Numbered from the stretch's first letter, positions 8,096-16,141 are shown. The stretch is DNA of 64,000 nucleotides from Streptosporangium amethystogenes (GCF_000721075.1 NZ_JOEQ01000036.1:1-64000), one strand, 5' to 3'. Notes: generated by a model from the sequence alone, not told the origin. Numbers and translations are program-made.

Positions 8096-8812
8096 TCAGG
8101 AGGCGAGCGACTCGATCAACCCGGCGACCGTGGCCGGCATGACGCGTACCGCGTCGTGCGGGCCGGCCAGCTCGTAGTAGTCCCAGTCCGGCGACTCGCG
8201 CGCCGCGCTCGCGTACGGTTCCACGATCCCCAGAGGGCGGGCGTTGCAGTAGACGAAGGTACGGCGGGCGGCCGGTTCGGCCGGCGCCCGTACCGGTTCC
8301 TCCATCGTGCCGATGGGGTGCGAGGTCAGCCGCCGCGCGATCGCGGCGGCGCGCTCACCGGACCAGCCGGTGGTGTCCTCGATGGGGAACATCGGCGGGA
8401 TGAGTGAGGGGGTGCCCGCGGCCTCGGCCAACGCCCGGGCGGCCGCGGTGAAGTCCGGGCCCAGCAGGTCGCCCACGGACTGGCCGTCCTGGGGCACGAA
8501 GGCGTCCAGGTACACCAGCTCGGCCAGCCGATCGCCCCGCTCGGCCGCGACACCGGTGATGACCATCCCTCCGTAGGAGTGGCCGACCAGTACGACGTCG
8601 TCCAGTCCGTGCTCGTCGATGACGCGAACGACATCGGCGACGTGCGTCGACATGTCGGTCTGGGCGGTGGCCTCACCCGCCCGCTCGGCCAGACCGGTCA
8701 GCGTCGGCGCGTGGACGTCGGCGCCCGCGTTCCGCAGCCTCGCCGCGACGTCGTCCCAGTGCCAGCCGCCGTGCCAGCCGCCGTGTACCAGCACGCAGGT
8801 GCGAAAGGTCAT
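8096..8812 (-). CDS. Alpha/beta-fold hydrolase (esterase, plant methylesterase-like)
   Basis: A 238-residue cytosolic hydrolase. It has the oxyanion ‘VLVHGGWHGGW’ at the N-terminus, the nucleophile Ser79 in ‘VGHSYGG’ and a C-terminal His in ‘GPHDAVRV’. The compact length and the HGG-W motif resemble the salicylate-methylesterase/EstC group. ATG 8812 has an excellent AGGAGG eight bases before it. It is the first gene of the operon with the acyl-CoA ligase and EthD protein. Its upstream region, shared with the divergent SnoaL-like gene, carries a 13-bp motif also found at the start of the nearby TetR gene, so TetR control is likely. Confidence 0.88.
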   Translation of the reverse strand: MTFRTCVLVHGGWHGGWHWDDVAARLRNAGADVHAPTLTGLAERAGEATAQTDMSTHVADVVRVIDEHGLDDVVLVGHSYGGMVITGVAAERGDRLAELVYLDAFVPQDGQSVGDLLGPDFTAAARALAEAAGTPSLIPPMFPIEDTTGWSGERAAAIARRLTSHPIGTMEEPVRAPAEPAARRTFVYCNARPLGIVEPYASAARESPDWDYYELAGPHDAVRVMPATVAGLIESLAS

Positions 8813-8910
8813 GTGAACCTCCTGAGATGGCCGCGGCCGTGGCTTCGACCAGCGAGGACTGGCCGCCCGGAGGCGCGGCGGGTAAGGTGGGCCCACTATC
8901 ACTCGAACGG

Positions 8911-8923
8911 TGCTCGTGTGTCA
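8911..8923 (+). promoter_or_regulatory. Candidate TetR operator copy (hydrolase/SnoaL intergenic region)
   Basis: TGCTCGTGTGTCA here is identical to 9596-9608 at the start of the TetR gene. It lies about 100 bases before the hydrolase start and 150 before the SnoaL-like start, a position suited to control of either divergent gene. Confidence 0.5.
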
Positions 8924-9068
8924 ATATTCTTGTTCCAGAAGCGCGATCAGCGTTCCCGAGCGGCTGCCGGGCGACCCCGACGCCGCTTCCACGGAGGCAC
9001 CGGCGAGTGCTCCCGCTTGTTCGATCAGCAAGGAGCGGTGACGCTCCCCATCGCAGAAGAGGAGTCCG

Positions 9069-9479
9069 ATGAACACCCTGGCCACCCCTGACGACCGCGC
9101 GTCCCTTCTCGACCATGACCGGCGTTTCTTCGACGCCCTGGTCGCCGGCGACGCGGCCCGCCTGAGCGAACTGCTGGCGGGCGACTTCATCCTGGTCAGC
9201 GTCAATGACGGCGCGGCGGTGCCCGGCTCCGTCCTGCTGGACGCGGTGTCGTCGGGAGCCGTCCGGTTCCCGGCCGTCCAGTCCTTTCCCGACGAGGCCG
9301 TCGTGCGCCGGATCGGCGATGTCGGCATCGTCGTCGGGCGGACCGGGATGAACTTCACCAACCCCGACGGCAGCACGTTCACCGGCGGCAGCAGGTACAC
9401 CCATGTCTTCGTCGCCGGCTCCGGCGCCGGATGGCGCCTCGTCTCCGCCCAGGGGACGGAGATCAGGGCCGGGGCCTGA
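9069..9479 (+). CDS. SnoaL/NTF2-like (DUF4440-type) small protein
   Basis: A 136-residue cone-shaped NTF2-fold protein. The N-terminal helix ‘LDHDRRFFDALVAGDAARLSELLAGDFILVS’ and the strand-rich second half (‘GRTGMNFTNPDGSTFTGGSRYTHVF’) match DUF4440/SnoaL-like proteins. Members are polyketide cyclases, isomerases or ligand-binding proteins; which applies here is unknown. ATG 9069 follows GAGGAG. It sits between the divergent hydrolase operon and the TetR gene, and is probably in the same regulon. Confidence 0.8.
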   Translation: MNTLATPDDRASLLDHDRRFFDALVAGDAARLSELLAGDFILVSVNDGAAVPGSVLLDAVSSGAVRFPAVQSFPDEAVVRRIGDVGIVVGRTGMNFTNPDGSTFTGGSRYTHVFVAGSGAGWRLVSAQGTEIRAGA

Positions 9480-9595
9480 CCTCGCCCCGTCTCCGTGCTC
9501 TCCTGGTCACCCGGGTACGGAGACGGACTCGGGTCGCCCCCCGGCAGAGGCCGCCACGACATGATCGCCGAGAGCCGGATCGAGTGACAGTACAC

Positions 9596-9608
9596 TGCTC
9601 GTGTGTCA
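9596..9608 (+). promoter_or_regulatory. Candidate TetR autoregulatory operator
   Basis: The second exact copy of TGCTCGTGTGTCA overlaps the GTG start of the TetR gene. It forms the right side of a wider TGACA-N14-TGTCA inverted repeat (9585-9608). Binding there would block transcription or initiation of its own gene. Confidence 0.5.
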
Positions 9609-10319
9609 CGAGCAGAGTTCGAACCAGAGCGGCGCCGGTCGGATTCGGCCCGCGCCAAAGGCCGGCTGACGTTCACCCGCATGGACGTGATCAGGGCCGG
9701 AACCCGGCTTCTCGACACGGAGGGTGTCGAGAAACTGTCCATGCGCAAGCTCGCCAACACGCTGGGCACCGGCTCGTCGACGCTCTACTGGCATGTCAGG
9801 GACAAGGACGAGCTACTGCTGCTCATCCTCGACGAGACCCTCCGTGAGGTCACTGTTCCCGCCGCCGGCACCTGGGACGTACGGTTGCTCGAGACCCTCG
9901 TCCGTTGTCACGAGGCACTGCTGCCACGCCCCGCGCTCGTCGACGTGCTCTGGCGCGCGGCCTGGGAACTCGGGCCCGAGACCTTGAGGGTGGCGGACGC
10001 CCTCACCGGGCTCGTCGCGGAGAGCGGCCTGCCGGATGACGAGGTGGGCGACTCCTACATGGCGCTCATCACCTTGCTGTTCGGGTTCGTGGCGGGCGAG
10101 CGCACCTCGCCGGGAAATCCCCGCTACAGCGAGGCTCGGGCGGAGGGCGAGACCGCGGGTTCCGGGCCGCCGTACCCCAACCTGATGCGATACGCACCGG
10201 GTGCGGGTGTGGAGACGATGGCGCGCCAGTTCCGCTACGCCGTCGAGCGATTCATCACGGGAATCAAGCTCCGCGTGGCCGAGCACGAGCGGGCGGCCGA
10301 CGCCCCTCGGAGCTCGTGA
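9603..10319 (+). CDS. TetR-family transcriptional regulator
   Basis: A 238-residue repressor-type protein. The DNA-binding segment runs about residues 27-75: ‘MDVIRAGTRLLDTEG’, ‘LSMRKLANTLGTGSSTLYWHV’ and ‘DKDELLLLILDETL’ make up the TetR three-helix head. The rest is an alpha-helical ligand/dimer domain. The GTG at 9603 has no clear ribosome site and may give a near-leaderless mRNA. An ATG at 9681 that begins the DNA-binding head is an alternative. The shared 13-bp motif at its start and before the hydrolase/SnoaL genes suggests it controls those genes and itself. Confidence 0.88.
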   Translation: MSRAEFEPERRRSDSARAKGRLTFTRMDVIRAGTRLLDTEGVEKLSMRKLANTLGTGSSTLYWHVRDKDELLLLILDETLREVTVPAAGTWDVRLLETLVRCHEALLPRPALVDVLWRAAWELGPETLRVADALTGLVAESGLPDDEVGDSYMALITLLFGFVAGERTSPGNPRYSEARAEGETAGSGPPYPNLMRYAPGAGVETMARQFRYAVERFITGIKLRVAEHERAADAPRSS

Positions 10320-10342
10320 CGAGACCGGGCACCCGATCGGGC

Positions 10343-10376
10343 CGGCGGGCCGCGATGGCGACAACGCGGCCCGTCG
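10343..10376. repeat. Intergenic hairpin element, copy 2
   Basis: CGGCGGGCCGCG and its complementary arm pair over all 12 positions (one G-T) around the loop ATGGCGACAA. Relative to copy 1 the stem changes are mostly wobble or compensatory. It lies between the 3' ends of the TetR and sulfurtransferase genes. Confidence 0.55.
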
Positions 10377-10407
10377 TCCCGGCGAGTGCGCCCGTGCCGG
10401 GTCCCCG

Positions 10408-11247
10408 TCAGCCGGTGGCCGCGGGCCGGTCGGGGTCGTTGGACCACTGCGACCACGACCCGGCGTACAGGGCCGCGCCGATCCCGATCCGCTCCAGCGC
10501 GAAGACGGTGTGGGCGGCGGTCACCCCCGAACCGCAGTAGACGCCGACCGCGGTGCCCTCCTTCACTCCGAGGGCGCCGAAGCGGGCGGCGAGCGCCTCC
10601 TCGTCGAGGAAGGTCGCATCCGGCGTCAGGTTCTCCCCGGTGGGGGCGTTGACCGCGCCGGGGATGTGGCCGGCGCGCGGGTCGACCGGCTCGGTCCGGC
10701 CGAGGTAGCGCTCGGCCGCCCGCGCGTCGAGCAGCACGCCGGTGCCGGCGAGTTCGGCCGCGGCGTCGGCGTCGAGGACGGGCAGGGCACCGGAGGTCAG
10801 CGTCACGTTCCCCGGTTCGGGCCGGACCTCGCCGGTCTCCACCGGATGGCCCGCCGCCGTCCAGCCCCGCAGGCCGCCGTCGAGCAGCCGCACCGAGGAC
10901 ACCCCCGCCCAGCGCAGCAGCCACCACGCGCGCGCCGCGGACAGGCCGCCACCGGCGTCGTACGCGACGACCTCGTCACCGTCGTCCAGCCCCCAGCGGC
11001 GGGCGGCGCGCTGGAACGCGTCCGGGTCCGGCAGCGGGTGCCGCCCGGCCTCGGCAGAGGGCGGGGCGGCCAGCTCGGTGTCCAGGTCTACGAAGACGGC
11101 CCCCGGCAGGTGCCCTTCGAGATAGGCCCGGTGACCGTGTGGGTCACCGAGCTGCCAGCGAACGTCGAGAAGCCGGACACGCGACCCCGACCTAAGCCGT
11201 TCGGCCAGCTCGTCCGCACTGATCAGTCCGGTCGGGCTCTCACTCAT
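10408..11247 (-). CDS. sseA: Thiosulfate/3-mercaptopyruvate sulfurtransferase, two rhodanese domains
   Basis: A 279-residue protein with an inactive N-terminal rhodanese domain (about 8-135) and an active C-terminal domain (about 155-275). The persulfide-forming Cys238 is in ‘YCGSGVTA’, the loop typical of 3-mercaptopyruvate sulfurtransferases. Domain-boundary motifs ‘GHLPGAVFVDLD’ and ‘GHIPGAVNAP’ are clear. It moves sulfane sulfur from a donor to a thiol or protein acceptor in the cytosol. ATG 11247 has GGGAG six bases upstream. It ends the sulfur-locus gene run but is separated from the Rrf2 gene by an insertion-element end remnant, so its promoter may be separate or disturbed. Confidence 0.9.
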   Translation of the reverse strand: MSESPTGLISADELAERLRSGSRVRLLDVRWQLGDPHGHRAYLEGHLPGAVFVDLDTELAAPPSAEAGRHPLPDPDAFQRAARRWGLDDGDEVVAYDAGGGLSAARAWWLLRWAGVSSVRLLDGGLRGWTAAGHPVETGEVRPEPGNVTLTSGALPVLDADAAAELAGTGVLLDARAAERYLGRTEPVDPRAGHIPGAVNAPTGENLTPDATFLDEEALAARFGALGVKEGTAVGVYCGSGVTAAHTVFALERIGIGAALYAGSWSQWSNDPDRPAATG

Positions 11248-11268
11248 CGAATACTCCCAGCGTGGCGA

Positions 11269-11296
11269 CCCCGTCCTTCAGGGCGGGGCGGATGTC
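11269..11296 (+). mobile_element. Solo TnpB-element end (right-end-like hairpin)
   Basis: CCCCGTCC-TTCA-GGGCGGGG forms an 8-base stem with one G-T pair, followed by CGGATGTC. The right end beside the tnpB gene (14924 on) has the same plan: a stem, a TTCG loop and CGGAGGATGTC. No transposase gene is attached, so this looks like a remnant or solo end lying between the sulfurtransferase and Rrf2 genes. Confidence 0.55.
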
Positions 11297-11333
11297 GACG
11301 TTCCGTCCTTCTGACATTTGACTACGGTGTGGA

Positions 11334-11834
11334 TCAGACCTTGCGGCCTGTTTCCTGAATTCGGCCGGGACTTTGGAACCAGTGGGTCACCCAGGCGTCC
11401 GGGTCACCGGCGAGTTCACGAACATGACCGGGCAGTGCTCCCCCGGCGATGTCGGCGAGTGTCACCGATTCGAGAATGGATCTGAGGGTGGCACGCATGG
11501 CGATCCACACGATCTGCAACCCTTCCGAGGGCGGGCCGTACTCGATGTCCTGAGGACATTCTCCGCGAATGACGGTGAGCGGCCCGTTGAGGGCGCGGAT
11601 GACATCGGCGATGACGACCTGGTCGGCGGGGAGACGGAGCCGGTGCCCGCCTCCGGTGCCGCGCTGACTGGTGATGAACCCGGTGCGCCGGAGCTCCGCC
11701 ATGATCGCTTCGAGGAACTTGTGCGGGATCTCCTGCCCCTGCGCGAGTTCCTCGGAGCTGACCGGGCGATCCGCGTGCGCCGCGAGCTGTGTGAGGGCGC
11801 GCAGGGCGTAGTCGGTCTTGGCCGAGATTCGCAC
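11334..11834 (-). CDS. Rrf2-family transcriptional regulator
   Basis: A 166-residue winged-helix regulator. ‘RISAKTDYALRAL’ and ‘QEIPHKFLEAIMAELRRTGFITSQRGTGGGHRL’ are the hallmark Rrf2 N-terminus and recognition/wing region. Only one cysteine (Cys93) lies where [Fe-S] members such as IscR and NsrR have three, so it is probably not an Fe-S sensor. CymR-type Rrf2 proteins sense cysteine metabolism without a cluster. Its place between two sulfurtransferases in a sulfur-acquisition operon supports a similar role. Start is GTG 11834. Confidence 0.87.
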   Translation of the reverse strand: MRISAKTDYALRALTQLAAHADRPVSSEELAQGQEIPHKFLEAIMAELRRTGFITSQRGTGGGHRLRLPADQVVIADVIRALNGPLTVIRGECPQDIEYGPPSEGLQIVWIAMRATLRSILESVTLADIAGGALPGHVRELAGDPDAWVTHWFQSPGRIQETGRKV

Positions 11835-11884
11835 CTGGGCCTCAGTGGGCCCGGTCGCACTCGGGCGGCTGTGCCCGGGGGTGT

Positions 11885-12262
11885 TCAGGCATCCGTGGCC
11901 GCGCCGTCATGGGGGTGTGTCGCAAAACCCTGTTCCTTCCATGCGCTGAACCCGCCAAGAATATGGGTGACGTTGGTGTACCCCAACTCCACGAGCTTCT
12001 GAACGACCGGCCCCGAGCCGCGTTCCGACGAGCAGAAGACGACGATCTGCCGGTCGGGATCGGCGGCGTCGGCCAGCAGTTCCGGGGATTCCCGGTCGAA
12101 ACTCTTCAGGACGTCGACCTTCTCCACGGCGACGGCCGTGGGCAGCAGGCCGTGTTCGGCACGTGCCTCGGGGCGGCGTACGTCGACGAAGAGCGCACCG
12201 GCGGCGAGTTTTCCGGTGGCCTGCTCGGGGTCGATGAGCAGGTCCTCGGGCGAGACGGTCAT
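11885..12262 (-). CDS. Single-domain rhodanese sulfurtransferase
   Basis: A 125-residue rhodanese. ‘ALFVDVRRPEARAEHGLLPTA’ begins the fold and Cys77 lies in the active loop ‘VFCSSERGSG’. The C-terminal ‘YTNVTHILGGFSAWKEQG’ matches the final helix of the family. It probably handles sulfite- or sulfide-derived sulfane sulfur released by the adjacent monooxygenase. It starts 10 bases after the LLM gene's stop, so both are on one mRNA. Confidence 0.88.
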   Translation of the reverse strand: MTVSPEDLLIDPEQATGKLAAGALFVDVRRPEARAEHGLLPTAVAVEKVDVLKSFDRESPELLADAADPDRQIVVFCSSERGSGPVVQKLVELGYTNVTHILGGFSAWKEQGFATHPHDGAATDA

Positions 12263-12272
12263 GGTCTTCCTC

Positions 12273-13595
12273 TCAGTGAAGTGGCGACGGTGTGTCGAGG
12301 GACAGGTCGAAGTGGGAACGCAGGGTGGCGCCCTCGTAGCCGGCGCGTACCAGGCCGCGTTCCCGCAGGATCGGCACGACGTGCTCGACGAAGGACTCGA
12401 TGCCGCCGGGGGCGATCGGCATCATCAGGTTGAAGCCGTCGGCCGCCTCGTTCTCGAACCAGTACTGGAGCCGGTCGGCCACCTGCTCCCCGCTGCCGAT
12501 GAGCGCCCACATTCCCAGCGGGGCGAGGCCACCGAGGCGACCGGCGAGCCGGCCGAGGGTGAGACCCTCGTCGACGGCCATGGTGCGCAGCTCGACGAAG
12601 CCGGTTACCGAGCCGTTGAAGTCCTCCGGAGCGGGGAGCAGGTGCACGGGGACGGCGTCGTCCGGGGAGTATCCGGACAGGTCGATGCCGAGCATCGCGC
12701 CGAGGGCGGTGAGGGCGTTGGGGTTGGTCACCAACCGGGACTCGATCTCCCGCACCAGCCGCCTGGCCTCGGCCTCGGTGGCCGCGACGTAGGGCACCAC
12801 GCCTGGCAGGACCCTGATCGAGTGCGGGTCCCTGCCCAGCTCGGCGGCCCGCGTCTTGATGGAGCGGTAGACACCTCGCGTCTCGTCGATCGACATGGAG
12901 CGGGCGTAGACGGCGTCGGCGTGCGCGGCGGCCAGCTCGATCCCGGCGGGCGAGGCCCCGGCCTGCACGATCGGGGGGCGTCCCTGCGGCGAGGGCGGCA
13001 CGGTCAGCGGCCCGGCCACCGAGAAGTGCTCGCCGACGTGGTCGACCGGGGTGATGCCACCGGGACGGATCATGGTGCCGGCCTCGCGGTCGGCCAGGAT
13101 CGCGTCCGGCGCCCAGCTGCCCCACAGCCGCTCCAGCACCTGGACGAACTCCCGGGCACGGGCGTAGCGGTCGGCGTGCGGGATGTGCCGCTCTCTGCCG
13201 TGGTTGCGGGCGACGTGGTCACCCGCGGAGGTGACGAGGTTGACCCCGGCCCTGCCCTTGCTGATCAGATCGAGGGAGGCGATCTGGCGGGCGACGGTGT
13301 ACGGATCGCTGTAGCTGGTGGAGACGGTGGGGATCAGGCCGATGTGGGTGGTGCGGGTGGCGATGGCCGACAGCAGGGTCAGCGGTTCGAAGGGGGTGTT
13401 GGCCAGGGCGTCGTTCAGGTCGCCGCGCAGCGCCGGGGTGTCGGCGATGAAAATCGAGTCGAACCCACCGCGCTCGGCGGTCTGGCAGAGCCGCACGTAG
13501 TACTCGACGTCCAGGGCCTGGTCGGTCCGGCTGTCGGGGTGGCGCCAGGCGGAGGTGTGGTGGCCGACGCCGCTGAGGTTGAAGTTCAGCGACAT
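12273..13595 (-). CDS. LLM-class FMN-dependent monooxygenase (NtaA/SnaA/DszA family)
   Basis: A 440-residue reduced-flavin monooxygenase of the bacterial luciferase fold. ‘GGFDSIFIADTPAL’, ‘TRTTHIGLIPTVSTSYSDPY’, ‘ISKGRAGVNLVTSAG’ and ‘GRPPIVQAGASPAG’ are signature blocks of the NtaA/SnaA/DszA group, which cleaves C-N or C-S bonds with FMNH2 and O2. The FMN reductase in the same locus is the natural flavin supplier. ATG 13595 (MSLNFNLSG) begins at the family's usual N-terminus; a GTG at 13616 is also in frame. Neither has a good ribosome site, because the TnpB element ends immediately upstream and has replaced the native leader. Predicted role: oxidative desulfonation or sulfone cleavage for sulfur supply. 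Confidence 0.88.
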   Translation of the reverse strand: MSLNFNLSGVGHHTSAWRHPDSRTDQALDVEYYVRLCQTAERGGFDSIFIADTPALRGDLNDALANTPFEPLTLLSAIATRTTHIGLIPTVSTSYSDPYTVARQIASLDLISKGRAGVNLVTSAGDHVARNHGRERHIPHADRYARAREFVQVLERLWGSWAPDAILADREAGTMIRPGGITPVDHVGEHFSVAGPLTVPPSPQGRPPIVQAGASPAGIELAAAHADAVYARSMSIDETRGVYRSIKTRAAELGRDPHSIRVLPGVVPYVAATEAEARRLVREIESRLVTNPNALTALGAMLGIDLSGYSPDDAVPVHLLPAPEDFNGSVTGFVELRTMAVDEGLTLGRLAGRLGGLAPLGMWALIGSGEQVADRLQYWFENEAADGFNLMMPIAPGGIESFVEHVVPILRERGLVRAGYEGATLRSHFDLSLDTPSPLH

Positions 13596-13711
13596 CGTAC
13601 GGCGGGGCGGGGTCACCTGACATCTGGGGCGGACGCCCCGTCCTTCAGGGCCGGGAGGAAGCCCATCTCGTTGTCCATATTTTGTCGGTGCCTTTCGGTA
13701 GGTTGATCGGC

Positions 13712-14908
13712 GTGTCCCGTTTCCGGCTTCAGCCTTCGCCTGTGCAAGAGGCGAAGCTGGCCGAGCATTGCGGGCATGCGAGGCTCGTGTGGAACCTGGC
13801 GGTGGAGCAGCACGTTCACTGGAAGCGCGGCCGGAAGTCGGCGCCGGGGTTCGCCGAGCAGTGCCGCCAGCTCACCGAGGCGCGAGCGGAGTTCGAGTGG
13901 CTGCGCGCCGGGTCGATCATCGTGCAGCAGCAGGCGCTGAAGGACTTCCACCAGGCGATGGCGAACTTCTTCGGCAAAACCCACCGCAGGCCGACGTGGC
14001 GCAGGCGCGGGCAGGCTGAGGGGTTCCGCATCGTCGCGGTCAAACCCGGCGACGTGCGGCGCCTGTCGCGTCATGTTGGTGAGGTGAGGGTCCCCAAGGT
14101 GGGGTGGGTGCGGTTTCGCTGGTCCCGCAACGTGAGCGACGAGACAAAGTCGTTCCGGATCACCCGTGACCGGGCGGGCCGCTGGCATGTCGCGTTCGTG
14201 GCGATCCCTAAGCCGATCCCTGCACCCGGAACGGGCGAGGTCGTCGGCGTGGACCGGGGAGTGACCGTGTCCGCCGCCCTGTCCACGGGCGATCTGCTGA
14301 ACGTCCCCACGCTGCGTGAGGGGGAGAAGGGCCGGCTGTTGCGTCTTCAGCGCAAGCTGGCCAAGGCCGGGCGCGACTCGAGGCGGCGTGAGCGGGTGAA
14401 GGTGGCCATCGCGAAGCTGAAGGTCCGCGAAAGCGACCGGCGCAAGGACTGGGTCGAGAAGACCAGCACCGATCTGGCACGTGACTTTGACGTCATCGCG
14501 GTCGAGGACCTCAAGATCGGTAACATGACTCGGCCGGCTCGCGGCACCCTGGAGGCACCCGGGAGGAACGTCCGTCAGAAGGCGGGCTTGAACCGGGGCA
14601 TCCTCGCCGCGGGGTGGGGGCAACTCGTGGCCCGGCTGGAGCACAAGGCTCCGGGGCGGGTGATGAAGATCGATCCGCGGTACACGTCGCAAACCTGCAA
14701 CGCCTGTAGGCATCTCGCCAGGGAGAGTCGTGAGAGTCAAGCTCTCTTCCTGTGTGTGGCCTGCGGGCATCGGGACCATGCCGACGTCAACGCGGCCCGT
14801 AACATCAGGGATACCGCCGTGGGGCAGACGGTGGCTGCGCGGGGAGGCGCCGGGTTGCCGGAGCCTGTGAACCGTGAACCTCAACGCGACCTCCTCCTGG
14901 TGGGGTAG
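13712..14908 (+). CDS. tnpB: TnpB, RNA-guided nuclease of an IS200/IS605-type element
   Basis: A 398-residue protein with an intact RuvC catalytic triad: Asp181 (‘GVDRGV’), Glu265 (‘VEDLKI’) and Asp358 (‘DHADVNAARN’). The inserted zinc finger is complete with Cys329, Cys332, Cys348 and Cys351. The N-terminal ‘RFRLQPSPVQEAKLAEHCGHARLVWN’-type region is the OrfB helix-turn-helix domain. GTG 13712 is preferred because ‘SRFRLQP’ is the usual beginning; upstream TTG and GTG codons are in frame. TnpB proteins use an RNA (omega/reRNA) from the right end to cut DNA next to a short motif. The conserved triad suggests an active nuclease. No tnpA is linked, so transposition would need a transposase in trans. 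Confidence 0.92.
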   Translation: MSRFRLQPSPVQEAKLAEHCGHARLVWNLAVEQHVHWKRGRKSAPGFAEQCRQLTEARAEFEWLRAGSIIVQQQALKDFHQAMANFFGKTHRRPTWRRRGQAEGFRIVAVKPGDVRRLSRHVGEVRVPKVGWVRFRWSRNVSDETKSFRITRDRAGRWHVAFVAIPKPIPAPGTGEVVGVDRGVTVSAALSTGDLLNVPTLREGEKGRLLRLQRKLAKAGRDSRRRERVKVAIAKLKVRESDRRKDWVEKTSTDLARDFDVIAVEDLKIGNMTRPARGTLEAPGRNVRQKAGLNRGILAAGWGQLVARLEHKAPGRVMKIDPRYTSQTCNACRHLARESRESQALFLCVACGHRDHADVNAARNIRDTAVGQTVAARGGAGLPEPVNREPQRDLLLVG

Positions 14909-14923
14909 TCACTGTTGGAATCC

Positions 14924-14951
14924 CCCTCCTTCGGGAGGGCGGAGGATGTCA
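14924..14951 (+). ncRNA. Predicted right-end/omega-RNA terminal hairpin of the TnpB element
   Basis: CCCTCC-TTCG-GGAGGG (14924-14939) is a 6-base stem closed by a stable TTCG tetraloop, followed by CGGAGGATGTCAA. In characterised TnpB systems the guide-bearing RNA overlaps the end of tnpB and this right end, and the guide is the flanking DNA just beyond it. Here the predicted guide would come from about 14952 onward, inside the neighbouring gene. The exact RNA is inferred. Confidence 0.45.
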
Positions 14952-16141
14952 AGTCCAGGTGCCTTTCTCGTTCAGTCCGAGGGCTGCGCGGCCGACGGCG
15001 TCGATCACGACGTCCTCGTTGGGCGGGTTGAACAGGGCGACGCGCAGGTCACGGAAGTGGCGTCCCAGCGGGGAGGCGTTCCAGACGGAGGCTCCGCCGA
15101 CCAGGCGGCAGGCGTGATCGACGGCGTCCGAGGCGTGCCGGTGGACCAGGAGCTTGGTGGCGGTGGCCTGGACGACGTCGGCGGGTTCCGGGACGCCCTC
15201 GCACCGGCGTACGGCGTCCTCCAGCAGCAGACGCGCCTGGAGCAGGGCCAGCTCGATGCGCGCGGCGTGCTCCTGGGTGCGGGGTTGCTCGGCGCGGCTG
15301 CCCGGACGGCCGTCGCCTCGGGGACCGGTGGCGAACACGAGGGCCACCTCGCGGGCCGCCTCGGCGATGCCCAGGTGGATCGAGGCCAGCAGCAGCGCCC
15401 ACCAGGCGCCGAAGGTACGGGTGATCTCCGGGGCCACCTCGGGGTCGTACGCCTCCGCGACGGCGTCCGCGGGGACGGTGACGCCGTCGAGGATGACGTC
15501 GTGCGAGGCCGAACCGCGCATGCCGAAGGTGTCCCAGGTCGGCTCGATCCGCACCCCGTCCGCATCGGCCGGGACGACGAAGGTGCGCGCCACGGGCTCG
15601 GCGGCGGTGTCGTCGTCGCCGTCGTTGTCCACCGTGGCCGACACCAGCAGGTGATCCAGGGCGATGCTGCCGGTGACGTAGCGCTTGTGACCGCTCAGCA
15701 GCCACGACCCGTCGTCCCCGCGAGTGGCACGGGTCTGGACGGCGCCGCCCCTGCTGGGGGCGCCGCTCAGCCGCTCGCTGCTGGCGAAGTTGACCAGGCC
15801 GTCGGTGGCGGCGAGGGTACGGCCCAGCTCGGCGGCTCCCCGGCCGGGGACCTGTGGCGAGAGCAGGCGCGTGCCGTGGATGTAGTGCATGGTGAGGACC
15901 AGCGCGGCCGAGGCGTCGGCGGCGGCGAGGGTCCGGATCACCCGGCTGGCCTGGGGCAGGGCGGCACCCCCGCCTCCATACGCGGCCGGGATGACGAAGG
16001 AGGGCAGGCCCGCCGCCCTGAGGTCGGCGAAGGTCTCCGCGTGTGGCCGGTCCTCCCCCGCGACCCGGGCGGAGATCGCCGGGACCAGTTCCCGCAGCGC
16101 GGCGAGGACCTGCCGTTCGGTACGCGCGCCGGTCAGCGGGC

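Larger units (their letters stand above)
13619..14951 (+). mobile_element. IS200/IS605-type TnpB-only element inserted in the sulfur operon
   Basis: The element spans the tnpB gene plus two structured ends. The left part (13619-13655) has TGACATC, a GGGGCG/CGCCCC inverted repeat and a CCCCGTCC-TTCA-GGGC hairpin. The right end has CCCTCC-TTCG-GGAGGG (14924-14939) followed by CGGAGGATGTCAA. No tnpA (Y1 transposase) gene is present. It separates the acyl-CoA-dehydrogenase-like gene from the LLM monooxygenase gene, both on the opposite strand. Exact borders are uncertain by some tens of bases. Confidence 0.75.

Noticed and set aside
10316..10540. Plus-strand frame encoding GRRAAMATTRPVV, similar to GRRAAMSTTRPVV near 1975
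   Set aside because: The shared peptide is explained by the repeated hairpin element. The frames run into unrelated sequence on both sides and lack a family, so a conserved DNA/RNA element is the simpler reading.
12138..13706. A 522-codon plus-strand frame opposite the LLM monooxygenase
   Set aside because: Antisense shadow of a GC-rich gene: Gly/His/Arg/Asp-rich, no family motif, while the minus strand carries a well-conserved enzyme.
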